A stretch of DNA of 64,000 nucleotides from assembly GCF_017356035.1 (NCBI RefSeq), contig NZ_JAFIQX010000006.1:310001-374000 (forward strand). The letters are read 5' to 3'. The DNA comes from Longitalea luteola (lineage in GTDB: Bacteria > Bacteroidota > Bacteroidia > Chitinophagales > Chitinophagaceae). Made by a program: the position numbers and the translations under genes. Shown piece after piece: positions 9,846 to 19,075 of this stretch (positions are counted from its first letter, which is position 1; each line of letters starts with the position of its first letter). The notes below the pieces were generated by a model, which saw nothing but the letters and a program-made list of their open reading frames with translations, had not been told where the DNA came from and searched no databases.

Positions 9846-12800
9846 ACAAACCCAAAAAGTTAATTGAGGTCGCCATGCCGATCAAAGAAATATCGGCTGA
9901 AAGTGTTAGAGATAAATCTATAAGACATGGTCACATATCTACCCTTCATTTATGGTGGGCAAGGCGGCCTTTACCTGTATGCCGCGCCGTTGTATTTGCA
10001 AGTTTAGTTCCTGATCCATTGGACCCCCATTGTCCCCTGGCATTCAAGGAAGCAATTGAAATATTATTAGGTAGAGAGCACAACTTCGGCGATCCTTATA
10101 AACCTTATAAAGATATCCCCTGGACTTCTGTTTATGATCCAATGGAAGATAACTTGCGTAATCGGTTACAAATGTTTATAGGGAAGTTTACTGATGAAAT
10201 GCAACAACATTTATTGCATCAGAAACCCAAGCCTGGAGCCAATAACCAATTGAGTAATTATAGTTTAATAAAATGGGACAATAAGAATGATGAGGAAATT
10301 ATTAACAAGGCTCGAAAACTCATTTGGGTTGCTCATAACAGTGTAAATGACTCTGAAGTAAACGCTGTAACTCTCCTTGCTGGATATGATGAACATTATA
10401 AAGCCATAAAAACGGCGGAACAGGAGCTATATAGTATCCCGGATAGGCATATTCTTACTAAAGAAGTTAATGAGAAAACAGAAAAGCTAGAAAATGCCAT
10501 TGAAGCTTTTTTAAATAAAATGCCGAAGGTGTTTGACCCCTTCGCTGGTGGAGGCGCAATCCCGTTGGAAGCAGCCAGGTTAGGCTGCAAAAGCTTTGGA
10601 AATGACATTAACCCTGTTGCTCATATTATCCAGAAAGGCAGTTTAGAATTCCCTCAAAAGTTTGGCAAGCCTATTACTTATAGCAAAAGAGCATTTATTG
10701 AAACTTATGGCATAAAAGAATGGAGTAAGCAACCACATGAAAATCTAATTTATAAAAACGGTGAGCCAATTGCTGTTAACATATCAAACCGCCTAAGTTT
10801 TGACGTACAATTTTATGCTAAACAAATATTGGCAGAAACCGAAAAAGAAATAGGCCATTTATACCCGTCAGATAAGGATAACAACAAGCCAATCGCTTAT
10901 TATTGGGCAAGAGTAGGCACATGTAGTAATCCAAGTTGCAACGGGAAAATCCCTTTATTAAAAACTTTCTATTTGGCTAATACAAAGACTAAGCAAGTTT
11001 ACCTAAAACCCAAAATCAAAAACAAATCAATAACGTTTGATATCCAAAAAGGAGAATGCAAAGAAGACAGCTGGTTATCTCGAGGCAATTTACATTGCCC
11101 AATATGTGGCAATATCACTGATGTGAACACCCTAAAGCAGCAATTCGTAAATTATAAAACCACTGAAACACTAATTGCGGTTATTTGTGAAGGGAAAGAA
11201 GGAAAGGAATATCGGTTGCCATACAAAAGTGAAATTGACATATTAAACAAAATCCCTTTAACTTCCGAGAAACCACCTGAAATAATGCCGGTGAAATACA
11301 CTCAAGCCCTTCCTTCATGTACTTGGGGAATTACGAAATGGAGTGACATGTTTACTGACAGGCAGATAGCAATGCTTCAAAAATTAAACAATAGTTTAAA
11401 TCGTTTAAAGAAAGATTTACCAGATAAAACGACTGAGTATGCAAAAGCGATAATTTGCTATTTGGGAATATTTTTCGACAGGATTGCAGTGGCGAATACT
11501 TCCTTCGGCGTTTGGCATACTGGCGGCGAAAAATTAGAAAGGATAATGGGGAGGCAAGCCATCTCAATGGTATTCGACTACCCAGAGAGTAATCCATTTT
11601 GCAATTCTTCAGGCAGTGCGTTAAATCAATTGGAATGGATAACAAGATATATAGAAAACGAATGTCAACACCCATTCTCGACCGTTTTACATAATGCTTC
11701 AAGCGGGGAGAAATCACAGTTTCAGGATAAATATTTAACAACCGTTGTTACAGACCCTCCTTATTACGACGCTATAGCTTATGCAGACTTATCCGACTTC
11801 TTTTATGTTTGGCTAAAAAGAACATTGGGAGATGTTTTCCCAATGAATTTTGCTACGCCCCAAACACCAAAATCGGAAGAATGTACAGCATTGAAACATC
11901 ATCATGACGGCAATGCTCAAAAGGCTAAAACACATTTTGAAAACAAATTATTACAAATATTTGACGCCATCGAACACCAAACATCAGACTTAGTTTCCAT
12001 AATGTTCGCACACCAGAGTACAGAGGCTTGGACTACACTCTGCAATTCTATTTTAGGAGCCAGAATGAATATTACTGGTTCTTGGGCTACCGATACAGAA
12101 ATGACAGGCGCATTAAAGAGTGACAAGTCATTTTTATCATCTTCCGTTACTGTTTCTTGTATGCCTACAAACAAAAAAAATGTTGGCAGCTTTAAAGCAG
12201 TGGAAAAAGAAATAAAACAAAAGGTCGAAAAAGAGGTGGAATTGTTATATAGTTTAGGTTTCAGGGGCGCCGATTTATTAACAGCGTGCTTTGGACAGGC
12301 TGTTAGTGTTTTTGGAATGTATGAAATGGTTGAACGAGGTGATGGCGAAGAGGTAACGGTTAAAAAGCTGCTAGAAATTGCAAAGGAAAGCGCTTTTAAT
12401 GCGTTACTGAAGGGATTTAACGGAGATGACTTTACGAAATTCTATATCGGATGGCTACAGTTATATGGTTTCGCAGAAAGTGAATTTGACGATGCTGCAA
12501 AGTTCAGTCGTGTAGGTTTAAACATAGACGTACAGGAACTTTTTACAGAACATATTTTAATAAAAGATGGCAATAAGCAAAAGCTGAGCAACTTCGACCA
12601 GCGTTTGAGCCGTAACAAAGCATTGGGCGAAAAACCTAATGGCTTTTTAATAGATCAGGTACATAGAGCTATGGCACTCTTTAAAGGCACCAATCGATCG
12701 GCTTTATTGCTTTACATAGATAAAGTAGCATCACAGCCTGAATGCAAATTCTGGAGAGTTATTACTTCTCTTTGTGAAGTATTGCCATCAGGATGTGATG

Positions 12801-12907
12801 ATCACAAGCAAGCAACTGGTTTACTTTTTAATAAAGACATCGTAATAAGAGAGAGCAAAATTATTAAAGCAGGAACTACTGAACAAGCTAAACTTTTTGA
12901 TAATTAA
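9842..12907 (+). CDS. DUF1156-domain DNA methyltransferase, defence-associated
   Basis: A 1021-residue predicted amino-methyltransferase for DNA adenine-N6 or cytosine-N4. The N-terminus has the DUF1156 signature 'PIKEISAESVRDKSIRHGHIS' followed by 'LHLWWARRPLP'. The SAM-binding motif is 'VFDPFAGGG' (Asp232-Gly238), and the catalytic motif is DPPY (Asp638-Tyr641) in 'TVVTDPPYYDAIAYAD'. The 400 residues between them hold two cysteine pairs (Cys361/Cys366 and Cys419/Cys422), probably a zinc ribbon, and could contain target recognition. The order of SAM motif, long insert, then DPPY is alpha-like. The start overlaps the helicase stop; DUF499 follows after 11 bases. DUF1156 methylases are known companions of DUF499 ATPases and SNF2 helicases in predicted defence loci. 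The modified site is unknown. Confidence 0.88.
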   Translation: MNKPKKLIEVAMPIKEISAESVRDKSIRHGHISTLHLWWARRPLPVCRAVVFASLVPDPLDPHCPLAFKEAIEILLGREHNFGDPYKPYKDIPWTSVYDPMEDNLRNRLQMFIGKFTDEMQQHLLHQKPKPGANNQLSNYSLIKWDNKNDEEIINKARKLIWVAHNSVNDSEVNAVTLLAGYDEHYKAIKTAEQELYSIPDRHILTKEVNEKTEKLENAIEAFLNKMPKVFDPFAGGGAIPLEAARLGCKSFGNDINPVAHIIQKGSLEFPQKFGKPITYSKRAFIETYGIKEWSKQPHENLIYKNGEPIAVNISNRLSFDVQFYAKQILAETEKEIGHLYPSDKDNNKPIAYYWARVGTCSNPSCNGKIPLLKTFYLANTKTKQVYLKPKIKNKSITFDIQKGECKEDSWLSRGNLHCPICGNITDVNTLKQQFVNYKTTETLIAVICEGKEGKEYRLPYKSEIDILNKIPLTSEKPPEIMPVKYTQALPSCTWGITKWSDMFTDRQIAMLQKLNNSLNRLKKDLPDKTTEYAKAIICYLGIFFDRIAVANTSFGVWHTGGEKLERIMGRQAISMVFDYPESNPFCNSSGSALNQLEWITRYIENECQHPFSTVLHNASSGEKSQFQDKYLTTVVTDPPYYDAIAYADLSDFFYVWLKRTLGDVFPMNFATPQTPKSEECTALKHHHDGNAQKAKTHFENKLLQIFDAIEHQTSDLVSIMFAHQSTEAWTTLCNSILGARMNITGSWATDTEMTGALKSDKSFLSSSVTVSCMPTNKKNVGSFKAVEKEIKQKVEKEVELLYSLGFRGADLLTACFGQAVSVFGMYEMVERGDGEEVTVKKLLEIAKESAFNALLKGFNGDDFTKFYIGWLQLYGFAESEFDDAAKFSRVGLNIDVQELFTEHILIKDGNKQKLSNFDQRLSRNKALGEKPNGFLIDQVHRAMALFKGTNRSALLLYIDKVASQPECKFWRVITSLCEVLPSGCDDHKQATGLLFNKDIVIRESKIIKAGTTEQAKLFDN

Positions 12908-12918
12908 TAGAATATCAT

Positions 12919-15711
12919 ATGCTACCTTGGTTTAAAAATGTGAAACCCCACAAAGATATTCAAAACGGATATCTTGATGAATCTATTTTTGCTGCTAACC
13001 TGGCTGACGTGGCAGCAGGAAATGGTCGAGAGATTTACAGTAATCCTGAGATGTTTTTTTCCAAAACTTTTTTCACATCCGGCTTAAAGAATATAGCCAA
13101 GCGGGTGATACAGGGCTTAAATGGTGGTCAGGACTCAGACAATCGCGTCGTTTCCTTACAAACTGGATTTGGTGGTGGTAAAACACATACAATGATCTCT
13201 CTTTATCATCTGGCAAAATGGGGTGAAAAAGCGAGTGAAAGTGTTTATACAAAAGGTCTATTGAACGATATTGGAAAACCTGAATTTAGTTCAGCAAACA
13301 TTGCTGTTTTTACCAACACAACGAATGATCCTGAACAAGGAAGAAAGGTAGAAGGTCTCTCGATCAGAACAATATGGGGAGAATTGGCCTTTCAATTAGG
13401 TGGACTGGAGGCCTATGATATTATCAAAGCCAATGATCAAAAGTTAGTAGCGCCTAAAGGATTATTTAAAGCTGTTCTGGAAAAATGCAAACCAGCCTTA
13501 ATATTAATTGATGAACTAGCGGATTACTGTGGAAGTGCTGCTGGTGTAAAGGTCGTTGCTTCCAACTTGGGTGATCAAACGATCAGCTTTATGCAGGAAT
13601 TGACAGAGGCTGTTTCCGGTACCGACAATTGTGTATTAATTGTTACGCTGCCTGCTAGTGCGCATGAACTGGCGTCTTCACCAAATTCCGCTCAAATTCT
13701 TACTGCTCTTGAAAATAGAATAACTAGGATTGGGGCTAATATGAAACCCGTTGAAGATGAAGAGATTTTTGAAGTAGTAAGAAAACGTCTTTTTGAGGAT
13801 TTGGGTAATGAGGATGAAATAGAAAAAGTAGTTTCAGCCTATTCCTTGATGTATCAATCATTGTTGACAGAAATCCCAAGTTATGCAATGAAGTTGGATT
13901 ATAGAGCAAAATTAAAGAAATCATATCCATTTCACCCGGAATTAATAGATATGTTCCGGTTACGGTGGGCTAGCAATCCTTATTTTCAACGTACAAGAGG
14001 TGTTTTAAGAATATTAGCGGCGGTAATATTCGATCTTTGGAAAAGGCAAACATCTTTATCGGGAAGTCATTTTCTCATTCACACATCTGATGTTGTATTA
14101 TCGAATATCGAAGCTATTACCAGCCAAATTACAATTTTAAATGGAACCGGTTGGGATTCTGTTATCGATGCCGATGTTTCAGGAACATCTTCCAACGCAT
14201 TCCGAATCGATAATGAAGTTAAAGAACTAGGAAAATACGATTTAACTCAAGGATTAGCAGCTACCATCCTGCTAGGAACTTTTGGATCTAAAGGCCAGAA
14301 CAAAGGCATGGGAATTGATGAACTAAAATTATGTATGGTTAAACCAGAAAGCTTTAATCATAACGACATTAATGGCACACTAGATCGCATTGAAAGAATC
14401 GCCCATTATTTATATTTTAGCTCATCCGGTCAAAAAAGGTATTGGTTTGACACAACACCTAACATAAATATTCTTATTAATCAGGCTAAAGGGGAAATTG
14501 AAAAAAACAAAAATGATATATTTTCAGAAGTAATAAAACGTATTAAAGAGAAAACAAAGTCAGTAGTATTATTTACTGTTTTAGTTGATCCCCTGGACGA
14601 AATACCTGAGCAAATCAAACCGACATTAATAATTTTGAGTCCAAAATATTTAGCTAATCCAAATGAAGTAAATGGTAAAACTAAACCAGTTATTGAAAAG
14701 ATAGCAACAAAAAAAGGGAATAGCGAAAGGATATACCGCAATACCATAGTTTTTTTAATATGTTCGGAAATTGGTATTGGTAAACTTCAAGAAGATATAA
14801 AAAATTACCTGGCCTGTCAAAAGATCAACAGCGAATACAGCACCCAATTAAACGCAGAACAAAAAACAGATATTGGTAAACGAATCAAAAATGCCAGTGA
14901 ACAAATTGACTGTTCCATAGTTTCAGCCTATTCTATAGTCGCAAAGTACTCAGCAAATAACGGTGTAGAAAAATTAATTATAAAGCAGTTTAAGGACAGC
15001 TTTGAAAACCAAATAAACACAAACATCATTAGTGCTTTGAAAGAGGAAGAATGGCTTTTGGAATCGGTCGGATTAGGAATTTTAAAATCCAACAACTTAC
15101 TTCCCTCGCTCGAAAGATCAATAAAGGTAAAAGATGTTTATGAAGCATTTCTGCGATTCGATGATAAACCAATGATAACAGGGCCTGATGCCATTTCTAA
15201 AAGCATCTTACGATATTGCATGAATGGTGAAATTTGCATTGCAACAGGAGATGGCATTTCATTCACCAAGTATTTTTTCCAGGAAAATGTTCCTTTTTTT
15301 GATGTCACTGATATTACTTATTGGCTTGTCGATAAAAGTTTAAAACCAGGGAAAAATTCAACTAAATCATCTTTTGCAACATATGGAAGTGAAGAAAACG
15401 ATATTTCCCTTTCGCTAATAAATGAGGCAGGTGGTTCTGATATGTATAGAAACTCAATTTACTCTGGCATTTCAGCTGTAAAGCAACTTAAATCAATAAC
15501 TATTTCAGGAAGGGTTCCTTTAGAACGTTATACGGAATTATTTAATTACTTCATAACACCATTTGCTATGTCTGGGAACAAAATTGAGATAGACGTAAAA
15601 TTCAAGATTTCTTCAAATGCAGGAAATCCTATTGATGAAAGCAAGCAGCAATACAAATCGGCCAAGGAAGCTAGTAAGCAATTGGGATTAAACTTTGAAG
15701 AAGAAAATTAG
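12919..15711 (+). CDS. DUF499-domain P-loop ATPase, defence-associated
   Basis: A 930-residue AAA-type ATPase. Walker A is 'TGFGGGKTHTM' (residues 82-92, Lys88) and Walker B is 'ALILIDELADYCG' (Asp198-Glu199). A sensor-like 'NCVLIVTLPASAHELASSPN' follows at about 235-255, then a winged or helical C-terminal half without a motif I can name. No signal peptide or membrane segment is visible. DUF499 proteins are found beside DUF1156 methylases and helicases in predicted phage-defence cassettes; by size and layout they recall the large ATPases of BREX, though that comparison is only structural intuition. It is the last gene of the operon. No DUF3780 gene, which I recall as a frequent partner, lies downstream before the next glycan gene. 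Confidence 0.85.
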   Translation: MLPWFKNVKPHKDIQNGYLDESIFAANLADVAAGNGREIYSNPEMFFSKTFFTSGLKNIAKRVIQGLNGGQDSDNRVVSLQTGFGGGKTHTMISLYHLAKWGEKASESVYTKGLLNDIGKPEFSSANIAVFTNTTNDPEQGRKVEGLSIRTIWGELAFQLGGLEAYDIIKANDQKLVAPKGLFKAVLEKCKPALILIDELADYCGSAAGVKVVASNLGDQTISFMQELTEAVSGTDNCVLIVTLPASAHELASSPNSAQILTALENRITRIGANMKPVEDEEIFEVVRKRLFEDLGNEDEIEKVVSAYSLMYQSLLTEIPSYAMKLDYRAKLKKSYPFHPELIDMFRLRWASNPYFQRTRGVLRILAAVIFDLWKRQTSLSGSHFLIHTSDVVLSNIEAITSQITILNGTGWDSVIDADVSGTSSNAFRIDNEVKELGKYDLTQGLAATILLGTFGSKGQNKGMGIDELKLCMVKPESFNHNDINGTLDRIERIAHYLYFSSSGQKRYWFDTTPNINILINQAKGEIEKNKNDIFSEVIKRIKEKTKSVVLFTVLVDPLDEIPEQIKPTLIILSPKYLANPNEVNGKTKPVIEKIATKKGNSERIYRNTIVFLICSEIGIGKLQEDIKNYLACQKINSEYSTQLNAEQKTDIGKRIKNASEQIDCSIVSAYSIVAKYSANNGVEKLIIKQFKDSFENQINTNIISALKEEEWLLESVGLGILKSNNLLPSLERSIKVKDVYEAFLRFDDKPMITGPDAISKSILRYCMNGEICIATGDGISFTKYFFQENVPFFDVTDITYWLVDKSLKPGKNSTKSSFATYGSEENDISLSLINEAGGSDMYRNSIYSGISAVKQLKSITISGRVPLERYTELFNYFITPFAMSGNKIEIDVKFKISSNAGNPIDESKQQYKSAKEASKQLGLNFEEEN

Positions 15712-15734
15712 GCATCACATTTTCTTTACAGATT

Positions 15735-15752
15735 GCAAAGTCTTTGCTTTTT
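15735..15752 (+). terminator. Weak intrinsic terminator candidate after DUF499
   Basis: A short hairpin GCAAA-GTC-TTTGC followed by five T, 24 bases after the DUF499 stop. The stem has only five pairs with a three-base loop, so it is weak; position is the main argument. Confidence 0.35.
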
Positions 15753-16122
15753 AAAGAAGATCATTTTCCAGATTAACTCTTTGTTCTAGCTAGAATATTA
15801 TCCGATAGTTTGGAAATTATTTTAGTAATTCTAGAATAAGGAATTAATTAGTTTATGTGCAGGTGGAAGATTTGCAGCATTTTTTGTTTTGCTAAGGTAA
15901 TCGTCAAAATTCAAAACAACCAATATAAGAGTTTTCTACCGGGCCATGATTACCGGTTTTACCTGCATAAAAAAATAGATCTCGCAATTTTCTCGGGAAA
16001 GAGCGCTCCATTACCCATTGCCAGAGCTGCAACATGTTTCTTCGCAGATCCGGATACAAGTATCTAGTCTCGCACGAAGATCGGATTCGCCAGCTTCAGG
16101 ATCCTATAAAAACAGCTGCCAT

Positions 16123-16243
16123 GATCGGGTCGATTGAAAGGAACGCATAGTATATTGTTTGTTTACTGTTAGAGTATCAGTTATAGTAAAATCAAAAATA
16201 ATGACCATACAATAGCAATCCACCTGTTATTCACGACCCGATC
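16123..16243. repeat. Perfect 10-bp inverted repeat bracketing about 100 bases
   Basis: GATCGGGTCG at 16123-16132 and its exact reverse complement CGACCCGATC at 16234-16243. The match does not extend either way. It could be a long stem-loop leader, a binding-site pair, or the ends of a small remnant element at the island border. No coding capacity lies between the arms. Confidence 0.6.
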
Positions 16244-16251
16244 TAAAAGAA

Positions 16252-16267
16252 TAGCGGTAAACCGCTA
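16252..16267. promoter_or_regulatory. Palindrome in the leader of the GH2 operon
   Basis: TAGCGGT-AA-ACCGCTA, two perfect 7-base arms with a two-base centre, ending 19 bases before the GH2 start codon. The symmetry fits either a dimeric repressor site or an RNA hairpin close to the ribosome-binding region. No regulator gene is adjacent to support one reading. Confidence 0.45.
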
Positions 16268-16286
16268 ATCAAGTGACTTTGGCAAT

Positions 16287-18995
16287 ATGACGAAACTTAC
16301 CCTAAGCTTTTTTGCCCTGCTGTCGTTTTACCTGATGCTCTGCCCGGTCACCGCTCATCCACAAACCAGGCAATCCTTGAATAGTACCAGCCCCGGAATA
16401 GTATGGCAAATTACGCCCCAGGCCGACCTGAAAAACTCCGGCGCCGACATCTCCACACCAGGTTTTAAGATCCCTGGTCATATAAAGGGTATTGTGCCTG
16501 GCACCGTGTTCACCGCCTATGTAAACGCCGGCATCGTGCCCGATCCCAACTATGCCGATAATATTTACAAAGTTGACGAATCCTTCTTTAACCGTCCATT
16601 TTGGTACAGGACCGAATTTGAACTCCCCGCCACTTACGTCAACGGCCAACGCGTATGGCTTCATTTTGACAATACCAACCGCTTTGCTGATTTCTATTGC
16701 AACGGGACCAAATTATCGGGAACTCCTACATCCACTAAAGACGTCAGCGGCCACATGCTGCGCACAAAATATGATATAACCGATCTGGTTAACAGATCCG
16801 GCAAAAATGCGGTGGCCGTTTTGATCACGGATGCTGATCAAAAAAAGAAGCGCAACTCCAAAGAAAGCTTTGGCGTTGCCGCCAGTCCCACCTACCTGTC
16901 GGCAGCCAGTTGGGACTGGATGCCTTATGTACCGGGCAGACTAGCCGGTATTACCGGCAATGCGTATCTCGAGATCACCGGCGATGTGACCATGGAAGAT
17001 CCCTGGATCAGGTCAGAACTGGAGTCGAATGATATTGCTTATTTATACATCTCTTCAACCCTGAAAAACGCGTCTGCTGCCAAACAGGATGTTACCATTT
17101 CGGGCGTAATTCAGCCCGGAAACATCCGGTTCTCCAAAAAGATCACCCTCGATGCGGGCGCTGCTTCAACAATCTACCTCGACCGGAAAGATTTTCCGGA
17201 ATTCATCATCAACCATCCCAAACTCTGGTGGCCCAATGGGTATGGCGAACCGAATTTGTATACCTGTACCCTAACCTGCAGTACAGGCAATAACGTGTCG
17301 CAGGTAAAAGAGATCTCTTTCGGTATCAGGAAATACGAATACCAGTTTGTAAAAAATGCCGCCGGATGGCCGGTGATGACCTTTTTTATCAATGGTCAGA
17401 AATTATTTTTAAAAGGAGGTAACTGGGGAATGAGTGAATACCTGCTTCGTTGTCATGGCGAAGAATATGAAACAAAGGTGCGGTTACACAAAGACATGAA
17501 CTATAATATGATCAGGTTATGGACCGGCTGCGTTACCGACGATGAGTTGTACGACTATTGCGACAGGTACGGTATTATGATCTGGGACGATTTCTGGTTA
17601 TACGTGGCCTACGACGACGTTGCCAGTGATGATGACTTTAAAGCCAATGCCCTTGATAAAGTAAAACGGTTGAGAAACCACCCCAGTATTGCCTTGTGGT
17701 GCGGCGCCAATGAAACACATCCCAAACCTGAATTGGATAATTACCTCAGATCGATCGTGGCGCTGGAAGACCATAACGACAGGATGTATAAATCCAGCTC
17801 CAACCAGGATGGTCTCTCGGGCAGTGGATGGTGGGGCAATCAGCCGCCCAAACACCACTTTGAGACTTCCGGCAGCAACCTGGCCTGGAACAAACCGCCT
17901 TATCCGTATGGGTCAGACCGCGGTTATGGCTTGCGGTCAGAGATAGGGACAGCTACCTTCCCAACCTATGAGAGTGTAAAGAAATTCATTCCTGCCGGCC
18001 AGTTATGGCCGTTGCCAACAGACGATGCTTTAAAAAACTCGGATACCAGGGTCTGGAACAGGCATTATTTTGGTAAAGAAGCTTCCAATGCCAATCCGCT
18101 CAATTACAAAGCTGCCGTAAATAAACAATTTGGTGAATCGGCCGGGCTCGAAGAGTTCTGCGAAAAAGCGCAATACCTGAATATTGAAGTGATGAAAGGT
18201 ATGTACGAGGCCTGGAACGATAAAATGGGACACGATGCTTCGGGACTGCTGATCTGGATGAGCCAGTCGGCTTATCCTTCCTTCGTATGGCAAACCTATG
18301 ACTACTACTACGATGCCACCGGGGCCTACTGGGGCGCCAGAAAGGCCTGTGAGCCTTTGCATATTCAATGGAACGCTTCCAACAACAGTATCAAGGCAGT
18401 TAATACAACGTCAAAAGACCTCCAGGGCGCAACCGCAAAAGCCACCATCTATAATCTCCATGGTAAAGAACTTACGCAGCTGGGCAAACAGGCGCTAATA
18501 AATGTTGCGTCCGGCAATATAACCGAAGCATTTACCCTCGACCTCAATGGAAAAAATACCGGAGCGGATCTTACGCCCCTTCATTTTATCAAACTGGAAC
18601 TAAAAGATGCTGCAGGTAACCTGTTGTCTGATAACTTCTATTGGCGAAACGGCGTTTATGACCTGGATTACACCAGCCTTAATACCTTGCCGGCGGCTCA
18701 ACTGTCATGTAAGCTGATTGGTAAAGAGTCGCTTGACGGAACCGGAAAGCTGCAGGTGCTGGTGAAAAACAATTCCAACACCGTAGCCTTCGGAAACCGC
18801 TTGCGATTGATCAACAAAACCACACAGGAACGGGTGCTGCCGGTGATCATGTCGGAAAACTATTTCACCTTACTGCCTGGTGAAGAAAAACGGGTGACCA
18901 TAGAAGCAGCTGCCAAACTGCTTACAGGCGGCGTAACGGTGCTGTTGAAGCAATACGGGCAAAAAGAAAAAAAGCAATTTTCTGTTGATCGCTGA
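16287..18995 (+). CDS. Glycoside hydrolase family 2, beta-mannosidase / exo-beta-glucosaminidase type
   Basis: A 902-residue secreted enzyme with a signal peptide ending near 'CPVTAHPQT'. It has the GH2 order: sugar-binding jelly roll ('RPFWYRTEFELPATYVNGQRVWLHFDNTNRFADFYCNGT'), immunoglobulin-like domain, then TIM barrel. The acid/base is Glu476 in 'LWCGANETHPKPELDNYL' and the nucleophile is Glu552 in 'GLRSEIGTA'. The SEIG motif and overall length match the branch containing exo-beta-D-glucosaminidases and plant mannosylglycoprotein endo-beta-mannosidases more than LacZ. The next three genes are alpha-mannosidases, so cleavage of the core Man-beta-GlcNAc bond of N-glycans, or of beta-mannosides, is the likeliest job. 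Substrate is inferred from context; GH2 assignment is secure. Confidence 0.88.
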   Translation: MTKLTLSFFALLSFYLMLCPVTAHPQTRQSLNSTSPGIVWQITPQADLKNSGADISTPGFKIPGHIKGIVPGTVFTAYVNAGIVPDPNYADNIYKVDESFFNRPFWYRTEFELPATYVNGQRVWLHFDNTNRFADFYCNGTKLSGTPTSTKDVSGHMLRTKYDITDLVNRSGKNAVAVLITDADQKKKRNSKESFGVAASPTYLSAASWDWMPYVPGRLAGITGNAYLEITGDVTMEDPWIRSELESNDIAYLYISSTLKNASAAKQDVTISGVIQPGNIRFSKKITLDAGAASTIYLDRKDFPEFIINHPKLWWPNGYGEPNLYTCTLTCSTGNNVSQVKEISFGIRKYEYQFVKNAAGWPVMTFFINGQKLFLKGGNWGMSEYLLRCHGEEYETKVRLHKDMNYNMIRLWTGCVTDDELYDYCDRYGIMIWDDFWLYVAYDDVASDDDFKANALDKVKRLRNHPSIALWCGANETHPKPELDNYLRSIVALEDHNDRMYKSSSNQDGLSGSGWWGNQPPKHHFETSGSNLAWNKPPYPYGSDRGYGLRSEIGTATFPTYESVKKFIPAGQLWPLPTDDALKNSDTRVWNRHYFGKEASNANPLNYKAAVNKQFGESAGLEEFCEKAQYLNIEVMKGMYEAWNDKMGHDASGLLIWMSQSAYPSFVWQTYDYYYDATGAYWGARKACEPLHIQWNASNNSIKAVNTTSKDLQGATAKATIYNLHGKELTQLGKQALINVASGNITEAFTLDLNGKNTGADLTPLHFIKLELKDAAGNLLSDNFYWRNGVYDLDYTSLNTLPAAQLSCKLIGKESLDGTGKLQVLVKNNSNTVAFGNRLRLINKTTQERVLPVIMSENYFTLLPGEEKRVTIEAAAKLLTGGVTVLLKQYGQKEKKQFSVDR

Positions 18996-19075
18996 TCTTT
19001 TATGAACAGCATCCTGATTAATTTATGGCTCCCGACTGGCGGTAAAAGCCGTTTAATGCGACTTTAGTCTGTACC

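Larger units (their letters stand above)
15712..16286. other. Right flank of the defence-like island, no gene seen
   Basis: About 575 bases between the DUF499 gene and the GH2 gene. The first part is AT-rich like the island; base composition rises toward GC from about 15940. A 70-codon open frame (15855-16067) has no recognisable features and atypical composition, so I do not call it. The stretch holds a weak terminator candidate near 15735, a spaced 10-bp inverted repeat (16123-16243) and a palindrome just before GH2 (16252-16267). The transcription start of the mannosidase operon must lie here, but I see no clear TAnnTTTG box. Confidence 0.55.

Noticed and set aside
15855-16067. A 70-codon open frame after the DUF499 gene that could have been the missing DUF3780 partner
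   Set aside because: Too short, odd composition rich in Cys, Phe and Ile, no helix or domain pattern, no sensible context; probably chance.
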